11,338 nt of DNA. It comes from an uncultured Collinsella sp. GTDB lineage: Bacteria; Actinomycetota; Coriobacteriia; Coriobacteriales; Coriobacteriaceae. Shown piece after piece: positions 1-6,987 of the stretch (position 1 is its first letter; each line of letters starts with the position of its first letter). Below the pieces are notes generated by a model. That model worked only from the letters and a program-made list of their open reading frames with translations, was not told the origin of the DNA and searched no databases. The position numbers were made by a program, and so were the translations under genes. The stretch lies in the NCBI GenBank assembly GCA_934654795.1, contig CAKUGT010000036.1:1-11338 (forward strand), written 5' to 3'.

Positions 1-251
1 CTCCTCGATTGCAGGATGGATGTCTAACCGCACCAGTATAAAGCAACAAAGCAACCTCCGCACAAAGGGCACCGACCCACTCATTGGGCACTCATTGGGG
101 ACAGACTTAAATGACCAGTCTTTGGGCAACCTGTCGGCACTTAGGTAAGGCCGGTCATTTAAGTCTGTCCCCAATGAGTGCCCCAGCTGGTCATTTAAGT
201 CTGTCCCCAATGAGTAGGTGCGGAAAGGGTGTGAATGTTTGATTTACGCGC
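1..251. other. Gene-free left edge
   Basis: I see no coding region with a credible start and ribosome binding site here. Bases 1-77 hold no recognisable RNA gene, terminator or promoter. Bases 78-215 are the repeat cluster annotated separately. Bases 216-251 are a short AT-richer stretch that must carry, or lie next to, the metK promoter. No -35/-10 pair in it is convincing. Confidence 0.5.
78..215. repeat. Three copies of a 29-bp repeat (one inverted pair plus a direct copy)
   Basis: Copy 1 lies at 88-118 on one strand. Copies 2 (153-181) and 3 (187-215) are its reverse complement. Bases 88-116 pair perfectly with 153-181 (29 bp, 36-base loop), and 90-118 pair perfectly with 187-215 (29 bp). 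Copies 2 and 3 repeat directly with a 36-bp period. The core reads GGGGACAGACTTAAATGACC. An 11-base fragment of the end, CACTCATTGGG, is duplicated just upstream at 78-88. The perfect match between copies suggests recent duplication or active maintenance. Inference: a REP- or MITE-like mobile palindrome rather than a metK operator. No transposase is present in the window. Confidence 0.85.
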
Positions 252-328
252 TATGATGAGCCCTTGCATATAGAGCCCGGCGGAATGGTAACGGTCGCCG
301 GGACACGTTTTTGAAAGGGGCTATCATG
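252..328 (+). promoter_or_regulatory. metK leader: helix that hides the ribosome binding site and start codon
   Basis: Bases 252-265 can pair with 316-328 in a 13-bp helix that has one bulged base (G258) and two G-U pairs. The 3' strand contains most of the GAAAGGGG ribosome binding site (313-320) and the whole ATG at 326. Inside the helix is a hairpin, CCCGGCG (276-282) with CGCCGGG (296-302), loop 283-295. A second AGCCC at 274-278 could pair with the same GGGCT at 318-322 as an alternative. Known SAM riboswitches of the SAM-III (SMK box) and SAM-VI classes control metK by masking this site with a similar closing helix. I cannot match their ligand-binding core base by base, so the class is unassigned. 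Caveat: TATGAT at 252-257 also resembles a -10 box. If it is one, transcription would start inside the 5' arm (near 264) and the leader model fails. Confidence 0.45.
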
Positions 329-1606
329 CCAGAAGAACTTCGTTCCATCCCACCCCAACACGGGTCCTTTGTATTTACGTCGGAGTCGGTGACCGAAGGT
401 CATCCCGATAAGATCGCTGACCAGATCAGCGACGCCGTCCTCGACGCAATCCTCGCCAAAGAAATAGAGCTGCAGGAGCAGGGCTACATTGCGCCCAACG
501 GCGTGCCCGCCAACGTCGAGAACGTCCGCTGCGCCTGCGAGACCCTCGTGACCACCGGCACCGTCATCGTCGCCGGCGAGATTCGCACCCAGGCATACGT
601 CGACGTGCAGGAAATCGCCCGTGGCGTTATCCGCCGTATTGGCTACAACCGCGCCAAGTTCGGCTTCGACTGCGATACCTGCGGTGTTATGAGCCTCATC
701 CACGAGCAGTCGCCCGATATCGCCCAGGGCGTCGACGAGTCCTTCGAGACTCAGACCGGCGCCACCACCGACCCGATCGACCTGATCGGCGCCGGCGACC
801 AGGGCATGATGTTTGGCTACGCCTCCAACGAGACCAAGACCCTCATGCCCATGCCGCACTACCTGGCAAGCCGCCTGGCCGAGCGCCTGGCCGCTGTTCG
901 CCACGACGGAACCCTGCCCTACCTGCGCCCCGACGGCAAGACCCAGGTCACCGTGCGCTACGAGGACGGCAAGCCCGTCGAGGTCACGACCATCGTCATC
1001 TCCACGCAGCATGCCGCCGAGATCGAGGACATGGGCAGGATCAAGGCCGACCTCATCGAGCACGTCATCACCCCGGTCATGGCTGCCGAGGGCATGCCGT
1101 GGGACAACGCCGACATCTACGTGAACCCCACCGGTCGCTTTGTCGTTGGCGGCCCCATGGGCGACACGGGCCTGACCGGCCGCAAGATCATCGTAGACAC
1201 CTACGGCGGCTACGGCCGTCACGGCGGCGGTGCCTTTAGCGGCAAGGACTGCACCAAGGTCGACCGCTCCGCCGCATACGCCGCGCGCTGGGTCGCCAAG
1301 AACGTGGTCGCCGCCGGCTTGGCCGACCGCTGCGAGGTCGAGCTCGCCTACGCTATCGGCGTGTCCAAGCCGCTCTCGATCATGGTCGACACCTTCGGTA
1401 CCGCTAAGGTCGCCGAGGACAAGATCGTCGAGGCCGTCGAGAAGACCTTCGACCTGCGCCCGGGCGCCATCATCCGCGACCTGGACCTGCGTCGCCCCAT
1501 CTACGAAAAGACGGCAGCCTACGGCCACTTCGGCCGCGAAGACGCCGACTTCACCTGGGAAAACACCGACCGAGTCGACGAACTCAAAGCAGCCTGCGGC
1601 CTCTAA
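326..1606 (+). CDS. metK: S-adenosylmethionine synthetase (methionine adenosyltransferase)
   Basis: This cytoplasmic enzyme makes S-adenosylmethionine from methionine and ATP, releasing phosphate and diphosphate. It needs Mg2+ and K+ and normally works as a tetramer. The 426-residue product carries the family signatures: GHPDK at residues 25-29 (His26 and Asp28 match the catalytic His and Mg-binding Asp), GAGDQG at 155-160, GGGAFSGKD at 300-308 and KVDRS at 311-315 (ATP and phosphate binding). It is somewhat longer than the roughly 384 residues of E. coli MetK, partly from an insertion near residues 50-65. The start is ATG 326, with GAAAGGGG five bases upstream; an in-frame TTG at 311 overlaps that site and is rejected. 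The gene stands alone, with a strong terminator behind it. Regulation may be translational through the leader at 252-328. The function is secure. Confidence 0.98.
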   Translation: MPEELRSIPPQHGSFVFTSESVTEGHPDKIADQISDAVLDAILAKEIELQEQGYIAPNGVPANVENVRCACETLVTTGTVIVAGEIRTQAYVDVQEIARGVIRRIGYNRAKFGFDCDTCGVMSLIHEQSPDIAQGVDESFETQTGATTDPIDLIGAGDQGMMFGYASNETKTLMPMPHYLASRLAERLAAVRHDGTLPYLRPDGKTQVTVRYEDGKPVEVTTIVISTQHAAEIEDMGRIKADLIEHVITPVMAAEGMPWDNADIYVNPTGRFVVGGPMGDTGLTGRKIIVDTYGGYGRHGGGAFSGKDCTKVDRSAAYAARWVAKNVVAAGLADRCEVELAYAIGVSKPLSIMVDTFGTAKVAEDKIVEAVEKTFDLRPGAIIRDLDLRRPIYEKTAAYGHFGREDADFTWENTDRVDELKAACGL

Positions 1607-1644
1607 TTTAGAACCGCCAACGTCACAACAACATACGCACTTTC

Positions 1645-1680
1645 AAAAGAAGTACCGGCCCCAACCGGTACTTCTTTTTT
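1645..1680 (+). terminator. Rho-independent terminator after metK (probably bidirectional)
   Basis: A perfect stem joins 1645-1658 with 1665-1678 around the 6-base loop CCCCAA. The core arms are GAAGTACCGG and CCGGTACTTC, and the 3' arm runs into six T residues (1675-1680). The matching A run at 1645-1648 gives the other strand a short U tract too. It begins 38 bases after the metK stop codon and separates metK from the serine dehydratase gene. Confidence 0.93.
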
Positions 1681-1685
1681 ATTAA

Positions 1686-1733
1686 CCCGGTGGTGGAGAT
1701 GAGCCACCGCGGGACATAGAATAGGTCACCACC
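1686..1733 (+). other. Alternative hairpins in the serine dehydratase leader
   Basis: CGGTGG (1688-1693) can pair with CCACCG (1704-1709), extended by two pairs past a bulged C. The overlapping GGTGGTG (1689-1695) can instead pair with CACCACC (1727-1733). The two folds exclude each other, as in an attenuator. No T-box core or known riboswitch core is visible, and it is not established that this stretch is transcribed with the gene. A weak promoter candidate, TTGGAG (1743-1748) with TATCCT (1768-1773) at 19-base spacing, would start the RNA downstream of it. Confidence 0.25.
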
Positions 1734-1775
1734 CGATGAATTTTGGAGCACACAGGCTTCTACCATGTATCCTAA

Positions 1776-1896
1776 GTTCCGAGGGCTTTGGTATTTGGTC
1801 GATCGCGAGTTCCGCACGAGCCGGAGAGCACTTAATGTGCTCTCCGTGCGAGCAGGACTGTCCGAGCAGGCGACCAAATACCAAAGCCCTCGGAAC
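1776..1896. repeat. 121-bp interrupted palindrome upstream of serine dehydratase
   Basis: The outer arms, 1776-1801 and 1871-1896, are a perfect 26-bp inverted repeat. Inside, GGAGAGCAC (1823-1831) pairs with GTGCTCTCC (1837-1845) around TTAAT, and CGCACG (1813-1818) pairs with CGTGCG (1845-1850) if AGCC is bulged (the two use base 1845 alternatively). The element ends 57 bases before the start codon. There is no transposase and no clear target-site duplication at its edges. It could be a MITE-like insertion or a large regulatory hairpin in the 5' untranslated region. A copy search in related genomes would separate these. Confidence 0.85.
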
Positions 1897-1937
1897 GACG
1901 GGACAGAGCATGCCCCGCCCCTCGTGACGACGGGACA
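1895..1937. repeat. 11-bp direct repeat just upstream of serine dehydratase
   Basis: ACGACGGGACA occurs at 1895-1905 and again at 1927-1937, a 32-bp period. The first copy overlaps the last two bases of the large palindrome, and the second ends eight bases before the GGAG ribosome binding site. It may be a protein-binding site or a relic of duplication. Function unknown. Confidence 0.5.
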
Positions 1938-1953
1938 AAACAAAGGAGCAGCC

Positions 1954-3561
1954 ATGGCAGGCAAGCCGCAAACACTAGCTACGACCTCGGCATTCGAGAT
2001 CCTGGGCCCCGTCATGGTCGGCCCCAGCTCATCGCACACCGCCGGCGCCCTGCGGTGCGCCCAAGTTGCCGCCAGCCTGCTGGAAGGCCGCATCACCAAA
2101 GTCACCTTTGGCCTGTGGAACTCCTTTGCCCACACCTACCGCGGCCACGGCACCGACCGCGCGCTCGTCGCGGGCATCCTGGGCCTCGACACCGACGACG
2201 AGAACATCAAGCAGGCATTCGACCTCGCACACGAGCAGGGCCTCGAATACCACTTTGACATCAAGGGCGACGATGCCTCCATCCACCCCAACACCGTCGA
2301 CATCGACATGGTCGATGACACGGGCGCCACGGCGCAGGTCCGCGGCGAGAGCTTGGGCGGCGGCAAGATGCGCATCAGCCGCATCAACGGCGTCGGCGTC
2401 GACATCTCGGGTATGTACTCCACGCTCTTCGTGGCGCACTACGACGTCCCCGGCGTGCTCGCCGCGCTCACCAACCTGCTCGCCTATGCCCACGTGAACA
2501 TCGCCTTCTGCCGCACCTACCGCACCGAGGTAGGCGGCCAGGCCTACTCCGTCTTTGAGACCGACGGCGCGCCCGACGATACTGTCATCCCCATGCTGCG
2601 AAAGCTCGACAATGTCGATTACGCCACCTTTATTGAGCTCCCCGGTTCGGCCTCGTCGCTCTCCCCCGGCGTATCGGCCAAGGAAATCTTTGACGATGGC
2701 GCCCAGCTGCTCGACGCCTGCGACGAGCTGGGGCTGAACATTGGCGCCGTCATGGCCGTGCGCGAGGCGCGCCTAACCGGCGAGCAGCACGCCGTCGCCG
2801 CCATGCGCCGCGTGCTCGAAGTCATGAAGGACGAGACCACCGCGCCCATCGCCAACCCACAGCGCTCGCTCGGTGGCCTCATTGGCGGCGAGGCTAAGCT
2901 CGTCGATGCCACCGGCCGCAACGAGCTTAGCTCCAGCTTAATGGGCGCCGTGCAGACGGACGCCGTGGCCCGCGCCATGGCCGTGCTCGAGCGCTCCGCC
3001 ACCATGGGCGTCATCGTCGCCGCCCCAACCGCCGGCTCCGCAGGCGTCGTTCCCGGCTGCGTGCTGGCACTCGCCGACCACCTGCAACTCGACGACGAGC
3101 AGGTAATGGATGCCCTCTATTGCGCCGCCGCCATCGGCCTCAACCTCACCACGAGCGCCTGCGTCGCCGGCGCCGAGGGCGGCTGCCAGGCCGAGGTGGG
3201 AAGCGCCGCCGCCATGGCCGCCGCCGCGCTCGTGCAGATGCTGGGCGGCACGCCCGAGCAGGCACTCGACGCCAGCTCCATCGCGCTGAGCAATCTGCTG
3301 GGCCTCGTTTGCGACCCGGTGGGTGGGCTTGTCGAGGTGCCGTGCCAAAACCGTAACGCCATCGGCGTGGCAGCGGCGTTTAGCTCGGCCCAGCTCGCAC
3401 TTGCCGGCGTCAAGAGCCTGGTACCGTTTGACCAGATGGCTCACGTCATGCTGTCGGTAGGCCACGCGCTGCCGGCAACGCTGCGCGAGACGGCCAAGGG
3501 CGGCATCGCCCAGGCCCCGGCAGCACTTTCGGCCTGTGCAAAATGTGGCGTGTGCGGTTAG
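1954..3561 (+). CDS. sdaA: L-serine dehydratase, iron-sulfur dependent, single-chain (beta-ACT-alpha fusion)
   Basis: This enzyme deaminates L-serine to pyruvate and ammonia using a [4Fe-4S] cluster, not PLP. The 535-residue product starts with the beta domain (GPSSSHTAG at residues 23-31). An ACT-like region follows at about 155-210, then the catalytic alpha domain from about 240 to the end. Three cysteines, Cys411 (in EGGCQ), Cys453 (VCDP) and Cys464 (VPCQNRN), have the same 42- and 11-residue spacing as the cluster ligands of the Legionella enzyme as I recall it. The C-terminal tail CAKCGVCG (528-535) ends next to a cysteine, in keeping with the tail-in-mouth Cys known in this family. In Bacillus the alpha and beta parts are separate chains; here they are fused. 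The start is ATG 1954, five bases after GGAG; upstream in-frame starts lie in the palindrome and would add unrelated residues. A terminator follows. Confidence 0.95.
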   Translation: MAGKPQTLATTSAFEILGPVMVGPSSSHTAGALRCAQVAASLLEGRITKVTFGLWNSFAHTYRGHGTDRALVAGILGLDTDDENIKQAFDLAHEQGLEYHFDIKGDDASIHPNTVDIDMVDDTGATAQVRGESLGGGKMRISRINGVGVDISGMYSTLFVAHYDVPGVLAALTNLLAYAHVNIAFCRTYRTEVGGQAYSVFETDGAPDDTVIPMLRKLDNVDYATFIELPGSASSLSPGVSAKEIFDDGAQLLDACDELGLNIGAVMAVREARLTGEQHAVAAMRRVLEVMKDETTAPIANPQRSLGGLIGGEAKLVDATGRNELSSSLMGAVQTDAVARAMAVLERSATMGVIVAAPTAGSAGVVPGCVLALADHLQLDDEQVMDALYCAAAIGLNLTTSACVAGAEGGCQAEVGSAAAMAAAALVQMLGGTPEQALDASSIALSNLLGLVCDPVGGLVEVPCQNRNAIGVAAAFSSAQLALAGVKSLVPFDQMAHVMLSVGHALPATLRETAKGGIAQAPAALSACAKCGVCG

Positions 3562-3579
3562 GCAAATCGCCTGACAAGC

Positions 3580-3610
3580 GAGCGGGTGGGACATTTGTCC
3601 CAGCTCTTTT
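3580..3610 (+). terminator. Probable Rho-independent terminator after serine dehydratase
   Basis: TGGGAC (3587-3592) pairs with GTCCCA (3597-3602) around ATTT. GAGC (3580-3583) pairs with GCTC (3603-3606) outside a three-base bulge. TTTT follows at 3607-3610. The bulge and short T run make it weaker than the metK terminator, but the position, 19 bases after the stop codon, fits. Confidence 0.65.
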
Positions 3611-3628
3611 GAATGCCACCGTTTCCAT

Positions 3629-3657
3629 ACCACAAACAACTAGGTAATCGCTATAAT
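3629..3657 (+). promoter_or_regulatory. Promoter candidate for the L,D-transpeptidase gene
   Basis: TATAAT at 3652-3657 is a perfect -10 hexamer. At 17-base spacing the -35 position (3629-3634) reads ACCACA, which matches TTGACA at only three positions. Transcription would start near 3664, about 50 bases before the ATG at 3715. Because a terminator lies just upstream, the gene probably has its own transcript. Confidence 0.6.
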
Positions 3658-3714
3658 GCAAGCCCAGTAAAAACACGATGAGCCGTAAGGCGAAACTCGA
3701 AGGATATAGATACG

Positions 3715-5430
3715 ATGTCGCAAAACGACCGAACTCAACTGATTCCCGATCCGCAGCAGCCGAGCAGGCACACCGGCGGCGTTCAGTCGCCGCGCCCCAT
3801 CGCACCGAGTCACGGCCAGCAGCGAGGTGCGGTAAACGCCTCCCCGCGCACGAACCAGCAGCGTCAGCAGCGCCAGGGAAGCGGCAACGCTCCCAAGCAG
3901 GCTCCCACACATGCTCGAGAAGGCCGCGGCCCCGCAGGCAAGCCCGCCGACAACAAAAAGTCCGGTAAGAAGACGACACTATTTGTCGTCCTGGGCCTTA
4001 TCGCCATCGTCTACATCGTGGGCGTCGTAGCGTTCTCGCAGATCGCCTACCCCAACACCACCATCGCCGGCGTGGATGTCTCGTTCTCCAACGCCTCGTC
4101 TGCCGCCACCAAGGTCAACTCGGCATGGAAGCACTACAAGCTCACCGTCACGGGCGATGACTTTAGCTGGACCTATCAGCCCGAGTCCGATGAGCCCATC
4201 GTCGACGGCGAAGCAGCCGCAAAAGAGATCATTAGCCACAACGAGTCCTTTATGTGGCCCGTCCGCCTCGTTGAGTCCTTGGGCGGCAAGACCAAAACCA
4301 CCATCGCTTCCGACGAGGTCGATCTCGATCAGGACGTCGACCTTTCCATGCTCTCCGATGCCTTTGATCAAAAGCAGTTTGAGGAGGATCTGGGGGCCGC
4401 CATCGACGAATTCAACGAGGGCCGCTCGGGCACGTTCGAGGCATCGAGTTCCTATGACGAGCAGGCCGGCAAGTTCACCGTCGAAAAGGCACGCTCAAAT
4501 GAGAAACTCAACCGCGAGCATGTCATTAAGTTCGCCGAGCTCGAGCTTGCCTCGCTCGCCGAGACCGTCGATCTTACGAAGCTCGGCAACGATGCCTATG
4601 AGCCGCTCAATGGAACGCTGACCAACGACCAGATTCAGGCCGCATGCGATGCCGCCAACAACTTCCTGGGCGTCAACGTCACCCTCAAGCTCAACGGCGA
4701 GGATGCCGGCAAGGTCGATGGCAGCTCCGTGCTGCAGTGGATCAGCTTTGCCGATCCGGCGAACCCCACGCTCGACACCTCGCAGATCAGCAGCTGGGCC
4801 GCCGAACTTGCCAACGGCTTTAACACCGTGGGATCAACCCGCTGGTGGACGCGCGCCGACGGCAAGCAGTGCGCTGTCGAGGGTGGCGACTTTGGCTGGT
4901 CCATCGACAGTACTACGCTCGCCAAGCAGGTCGAGGATGCCATCAACAACAAGCAGACCGGCGAGATCGAGATCAAGTACTCCCAGAAGGCCGACACCTT
5001 TACCGCAAAGGGCGAGCCCGACTGGAAGGCATATATCGACGTCGACTTGTCCGAGCAGCATGCTCGTTATTACGACGAGAGCGGCAATATCGTGTGGGAG
5101 GCCAACTTTATCTCGGGCCTGCCGGGCGAGGACGCCACCCCCGAGGGCGTATGGCAGATCAACAGCAACAATGGTGCGAGCACGCTGATCGGCGCCAAGG
5201 ACCCCGAGACGGGCAAGCCCAAATATGAGAGCCCGGTCAGCTATTGGATGCCGTTCGAGGGCAATATGATCGGCTTCCATGACGCCACCTGGCAAAATGA
5301 CAGGAGCTTCGACAACGCCGAGTCGTACAAGTGGTGCGGCAGCCACGGATGCATTAACCTACGCCTGGCCGACGCCAAGGCGCTTCACGACTGCATCAAA
5401 GTCGGCCTGTGCGTGGTCGTGCACTCTTAA
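3715..5430 (+). CDS. Membrane-anchored L,D-transpeptidase (YkuD domain) with peptidoglycan-binding repeats
   Basis: This predicted cell-wall enzyme forms 3-3 peptide cross-links or attaches groups to peptidoglycan through a catalytic cysteine. The 571-residue product begins with a cytoplasmic tail of about 85 residues rich in Gln, Pro, Arg and Ser, probably disordered. One membrane helix follows at about 88-108, so the rest is outside the cell. Residues about 110-440 look like two PG_binding_4-type modules. The YkuD catalytic domain occupies about 442-571, with His522 (GFHDATW) and the signature SHGCIN at 543-548, Cys546 being the nucleophile. The order helix, PG_binding_4, YkuD resembles Enterococcus Ldt(fm). 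The start is ATG 3715, with AAGGA ending ten bases upstream, a slightly long spacing. The substrate and the exact cross-link made cannot be told from sequence. Confidence 0.92.
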   Translation: MSQNDRTQLIPDPQQPSRHTGGVQSPRPIAPSHGQQRGAVNASPRTNQQRQQRQGSGNAPKQAPTHAREGRGPAGKPADNKKSGKKTTLFVVLGLIAIVYIVGVVAFSQIAYPNTTIAGVDVSFSNASSAATKVNSAWKHYKLTVTGDDFSWTYQPESDEPIVDGEAAAKEIISHNESFMWPVRLVESLGGKTKTTIASDEVDLDQDVDLSMLSDAFDQKQFEEDLGAAIDEFNEGRSGTFEASSSYDEQAGKFTVEKARSNEKLNREHVIKFAELELASLAETVDLTKLGNDAYEPLNGTLTNDQIQAACDAANNFLGVNVTLKLNGEDAGKVDGSSVLQWISFADPANPTLDTSQISSWAAELANGFNTVGSTRWWTRADGKQCAVEGGDFGWSIDSTTLAKQVEDAINNKQTGEIEIKYSQKADTFTAKGEPDWKAYIDVDLSEQHARYYDESGNIVWEANFISGLPGEDATPEGVWQINSNNGASTLIGAKDPETGKPKYESPVSYWMPFEGNMIGFHDATWQNDRSFDNAESYKWCGSHGCINLRLADAKALHDCIKVGLCVVVHS

Positions 5431-5455
5431 CGCAAAGCGCGCCATCAAACAACGT

Positions 5456-5484
5456 GGAACTGCCGCTGCCTATCTAACAGTTCC
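5456..5484. promoter_or_regulatory. 7-bp inverted repeat upstream of the export operon
   Basis: GGAACTG (5456-5462) and CAGTTCC (5478-5484) are a perfect inverted repeat with a 15-base spacer, in the gap before the membrane fusion gene. It could be an operator or a small hairpin. It does not resemble the dyad next to the TetR gene, so there is no sign that the same protein binds both. Confidence 0.3.
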
Positions 5485-5498
5485 GAAAGAAACCGTCC

Positions 5499-5528
5499 TA
5501 TGCGCCCGCCCCAACCGGTGGGCGCATA
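5499..5528 (+). terminator. Stable stem-loop between the L,D-transpeptidase and the export operon
   Basis: TATGCGCCCGCC (5499-5510) pairs along its full length with GGTGGGCGCATA (5517-5528), 12 bp with one G-U pair and a six-base loop. The loop region CCCCAACCGG also occurs in the metK terminator. No T run follows (the next bases are TACTTATC), so it is a poor intrinsic terminator. It may instead partly terminate, protect RNA ends or act as a leader hairpin of the export operon, whose first ATG is 35 bases on. Confidence 0.45.
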
Positions 5529-5562
5529 TACTTATCGAGGTACTTTCTATAAAGGAGACGCT

Positions 5563-6987
5563 ATGTCGAATGTCCCCACGATCACCCCGGGTCCAGATGA
5601 TTCCGATCACATGCCCGAAGGTGCTACCGAAACATTTCCTCTGATAACAAGCGTGCAGGCCGATGCGCAAAACGACCGCCCGAACATTACGGCCGAGATT
5701 TCGGACGAAGAGGCCTATGCCAAGCTCAAGGCAAAGCGTGCCGAGCGCCGGCGCAAAAAGCTGATTCGACGCGGTATTATCGGCGGCGTTGTTGGCGGCA
5801 TCGTACTCATCGCCATTATCGCAACGTTGATTATCAACACGCAGCCGCAAGGTGCAACCGACCCGGTGACCGACATGGTGACCGAAGGCACGTTTACGAC
5901 GACTGTGGAGGCAAAGGGCCAACTCAAGCCCATTTCGGCCTCTGTCGTCTCCCCTTCCGTTGACGGTACGGTCGAGCAGATCAACGTACAGGCGGGCCAA
6001 TCCGTCAACGAGGGCGACGTGCTCATGACCATTAAAAACGACGAGCTCGACCGCAACGTCGCCGAGGCGCAGCGTGCTGTCGCCGCCGCGCAGGAAGACC
6101 TCGCCAACGCACAGAAGGCTGCAGTCGCCGCACAAGCTGCCCCGACGACGGACACCGATGGCGCTTCTGCCACCGCAGGTGCCTCCGCCGCATCCACCGA
6201 CACGAGCGCCGTATCGGCAGCGCAACGCAGCCTTGCCTCGGCCCAGGCAAACCTCGATCAGGCAAATGCCAAGGCCGCCGGGCGCACGGTTACGGCACCG
6301 AGCTCGGGCAGTATCGTAGAGCTCAATGCCAAGGTGGGCGCCACGGTAACGGGCGGCATGATCATGGGCGAAAGCGACACGAGCGGCGGCAAGCAATGCA
6401 TGCAGATTGCCGATCTGTCAAAGATGAAGGTTACCGTGCAGGTGGGCGAAAAAGATATCGCCAAGATCGCCGTGGGCCAGAGCGCCAACGTGACCTATCC
6501 CGCGTTTCCCGATATCGTGAGCCAGGGCACGGTCACGGCCATCGCCTCGGTGGCAAACTCCGATTCTAACTATGGCGGCGGCAGCGTAACGTTCAATGTC
6601 GATATTTTGATCGAAGCACCTGATAGTCGCCTGAAGCCCGGCATGACCGCCGAGGTCTCGGTGGTGACCGAACAGCTCGACGACGTAGTTATGGTGCCGA
6701 CGATGGCGCTTATGACCGAAGATGGCGAACACTATTACGTCAACGTAGCGACCGATGGCGAAGGCAAGGAGACGCGTCACGTTAAGGTGACCGTCGTGAC
6801 GCAGAATGACAACGAGGCCGTAGTCGGCAAAACGCAGGTCAAGCGAGACGACCAGGGCAACGAAATCAACGCGGGCGTACCCACAACCAAGCTGCGCGAT
6901 GGCGACACCCTCGTCATGGACACCAGCGCGGGCATAACAGCCGACACCGGCGACTCCGGCAGTATGTCTGCCGACGAGGGCCTGTAA
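5563..6987 (+). CDS. HlyD/MacA-type membrane fusion protein of an ABC exporter
   Basis: Accessory protein of a MacAB/YknXYZ-type exporter: it sits outside the membrane and bridges or gates the permease. The 474-residue product has a cytoplasmic N-terminus ending in a strongly basic patch, a membrane helix at about 71-91, the first half of a lipoyl-like domain at about 118-165, and an Ala-rich helical hairpin at about 165-245. The second lipoyl half (TVTAPSSGSIVEL) and beta-barrel domains follow. The hairpin tip (about 192-218) is a low-complexity Ala/Ser/Thr/Asp stretch. In Gram-negative MacA this tip docks on TolC, which this organism should lack. The start is ATG 5563, five bases after AAAGGAG; a longer in-frame reading from 5500 runs through a hairpin and is rejected. 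Its stop overlaps the next start (TAATG). The substrate is unknown. Confidence 0.9.
   Translation: MSNVPTITPGPDDSDHMPEGATETFPLITSVQADAQNDRPNITAEISDEEAYAKLKAKRAERRRKKLIRRGIIGGVVGGIVLIAIIATLIINTQPQGATDPVTDMVTEGTFTTTVEAKGQLKPISASVVSPSVDGTVEQINVQAGQSVNEGDVLMTIKNDELDRNVAEAQRAVAAAQEDLANAQKAAVAAQAAPTTDTDGASATAGASAASTDTSAVSAAQRSLASAQANLDQANAKAAGRTVTAPSSGSIVELNAKVGATVTGGMIMGESDTSGGKQCMQIADLSKMKVTVQVGEKDIAKIAVGQSANVTYPAFPDIVSQGTVTAIASVANSDSNYGGGSVTFNVDILIEAPDSRLKPGMTAEVSVVTEQLDDVVMVPTMALMTEDGEHYYVNVATDGEGKETRHVKVTVVTQNDNEAVVGKTQVKRDDQGNEINAGVPTTKLRDGDTLVMDTSAGITADTGDSGSMSADEGL

Noticed and set aside
78..215. CRISPR-like array
   Set aside because: There are only three full copies, one of them inverted, with spacers of 36 and 5-7 bases and no cas genes.
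252..257. TATGAT as the metK -10 box
   Set aside because: Not annotated as a promoter because the -35 position at 17-base spacing reads only GTGTGA and no TGn extension is present. It remains a live alternative to the leader model and is stated there.
251..1528. 425-residue open frame on the - strand opposite metK
   Set aside because: It is the codon-third-position mirror of metK, with a Gly/Ala/Val/Asp-rich composition, no known motif and no credible start. metK is unmistakable on the other strand.
1686..1733. T-box or other known riboswitch before serine dehydratase
   Set aside because: The GGTGG and CCACCGCGGG strings look superficially like a T-box antiterminator, but the continuous AGGGTGGNACCGCG core and a following terminator are absent.
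1765..1953. Longer N-terminus for serine dehydratase starting in the palindrome
   Set aside because: The extra residues would come from the palindrome, have no homology to the family and have no ribosome binding site. ATG 1954 has GGAG at the right distance and gives the normal beta-domain start.
2938..3639. 233-residue open frame opposite the serine dehydratase alpha domain
   Set aside because: Shadow frame of a conserved catalytic domain, with Gly/His/Ala-rich low-information sequence.
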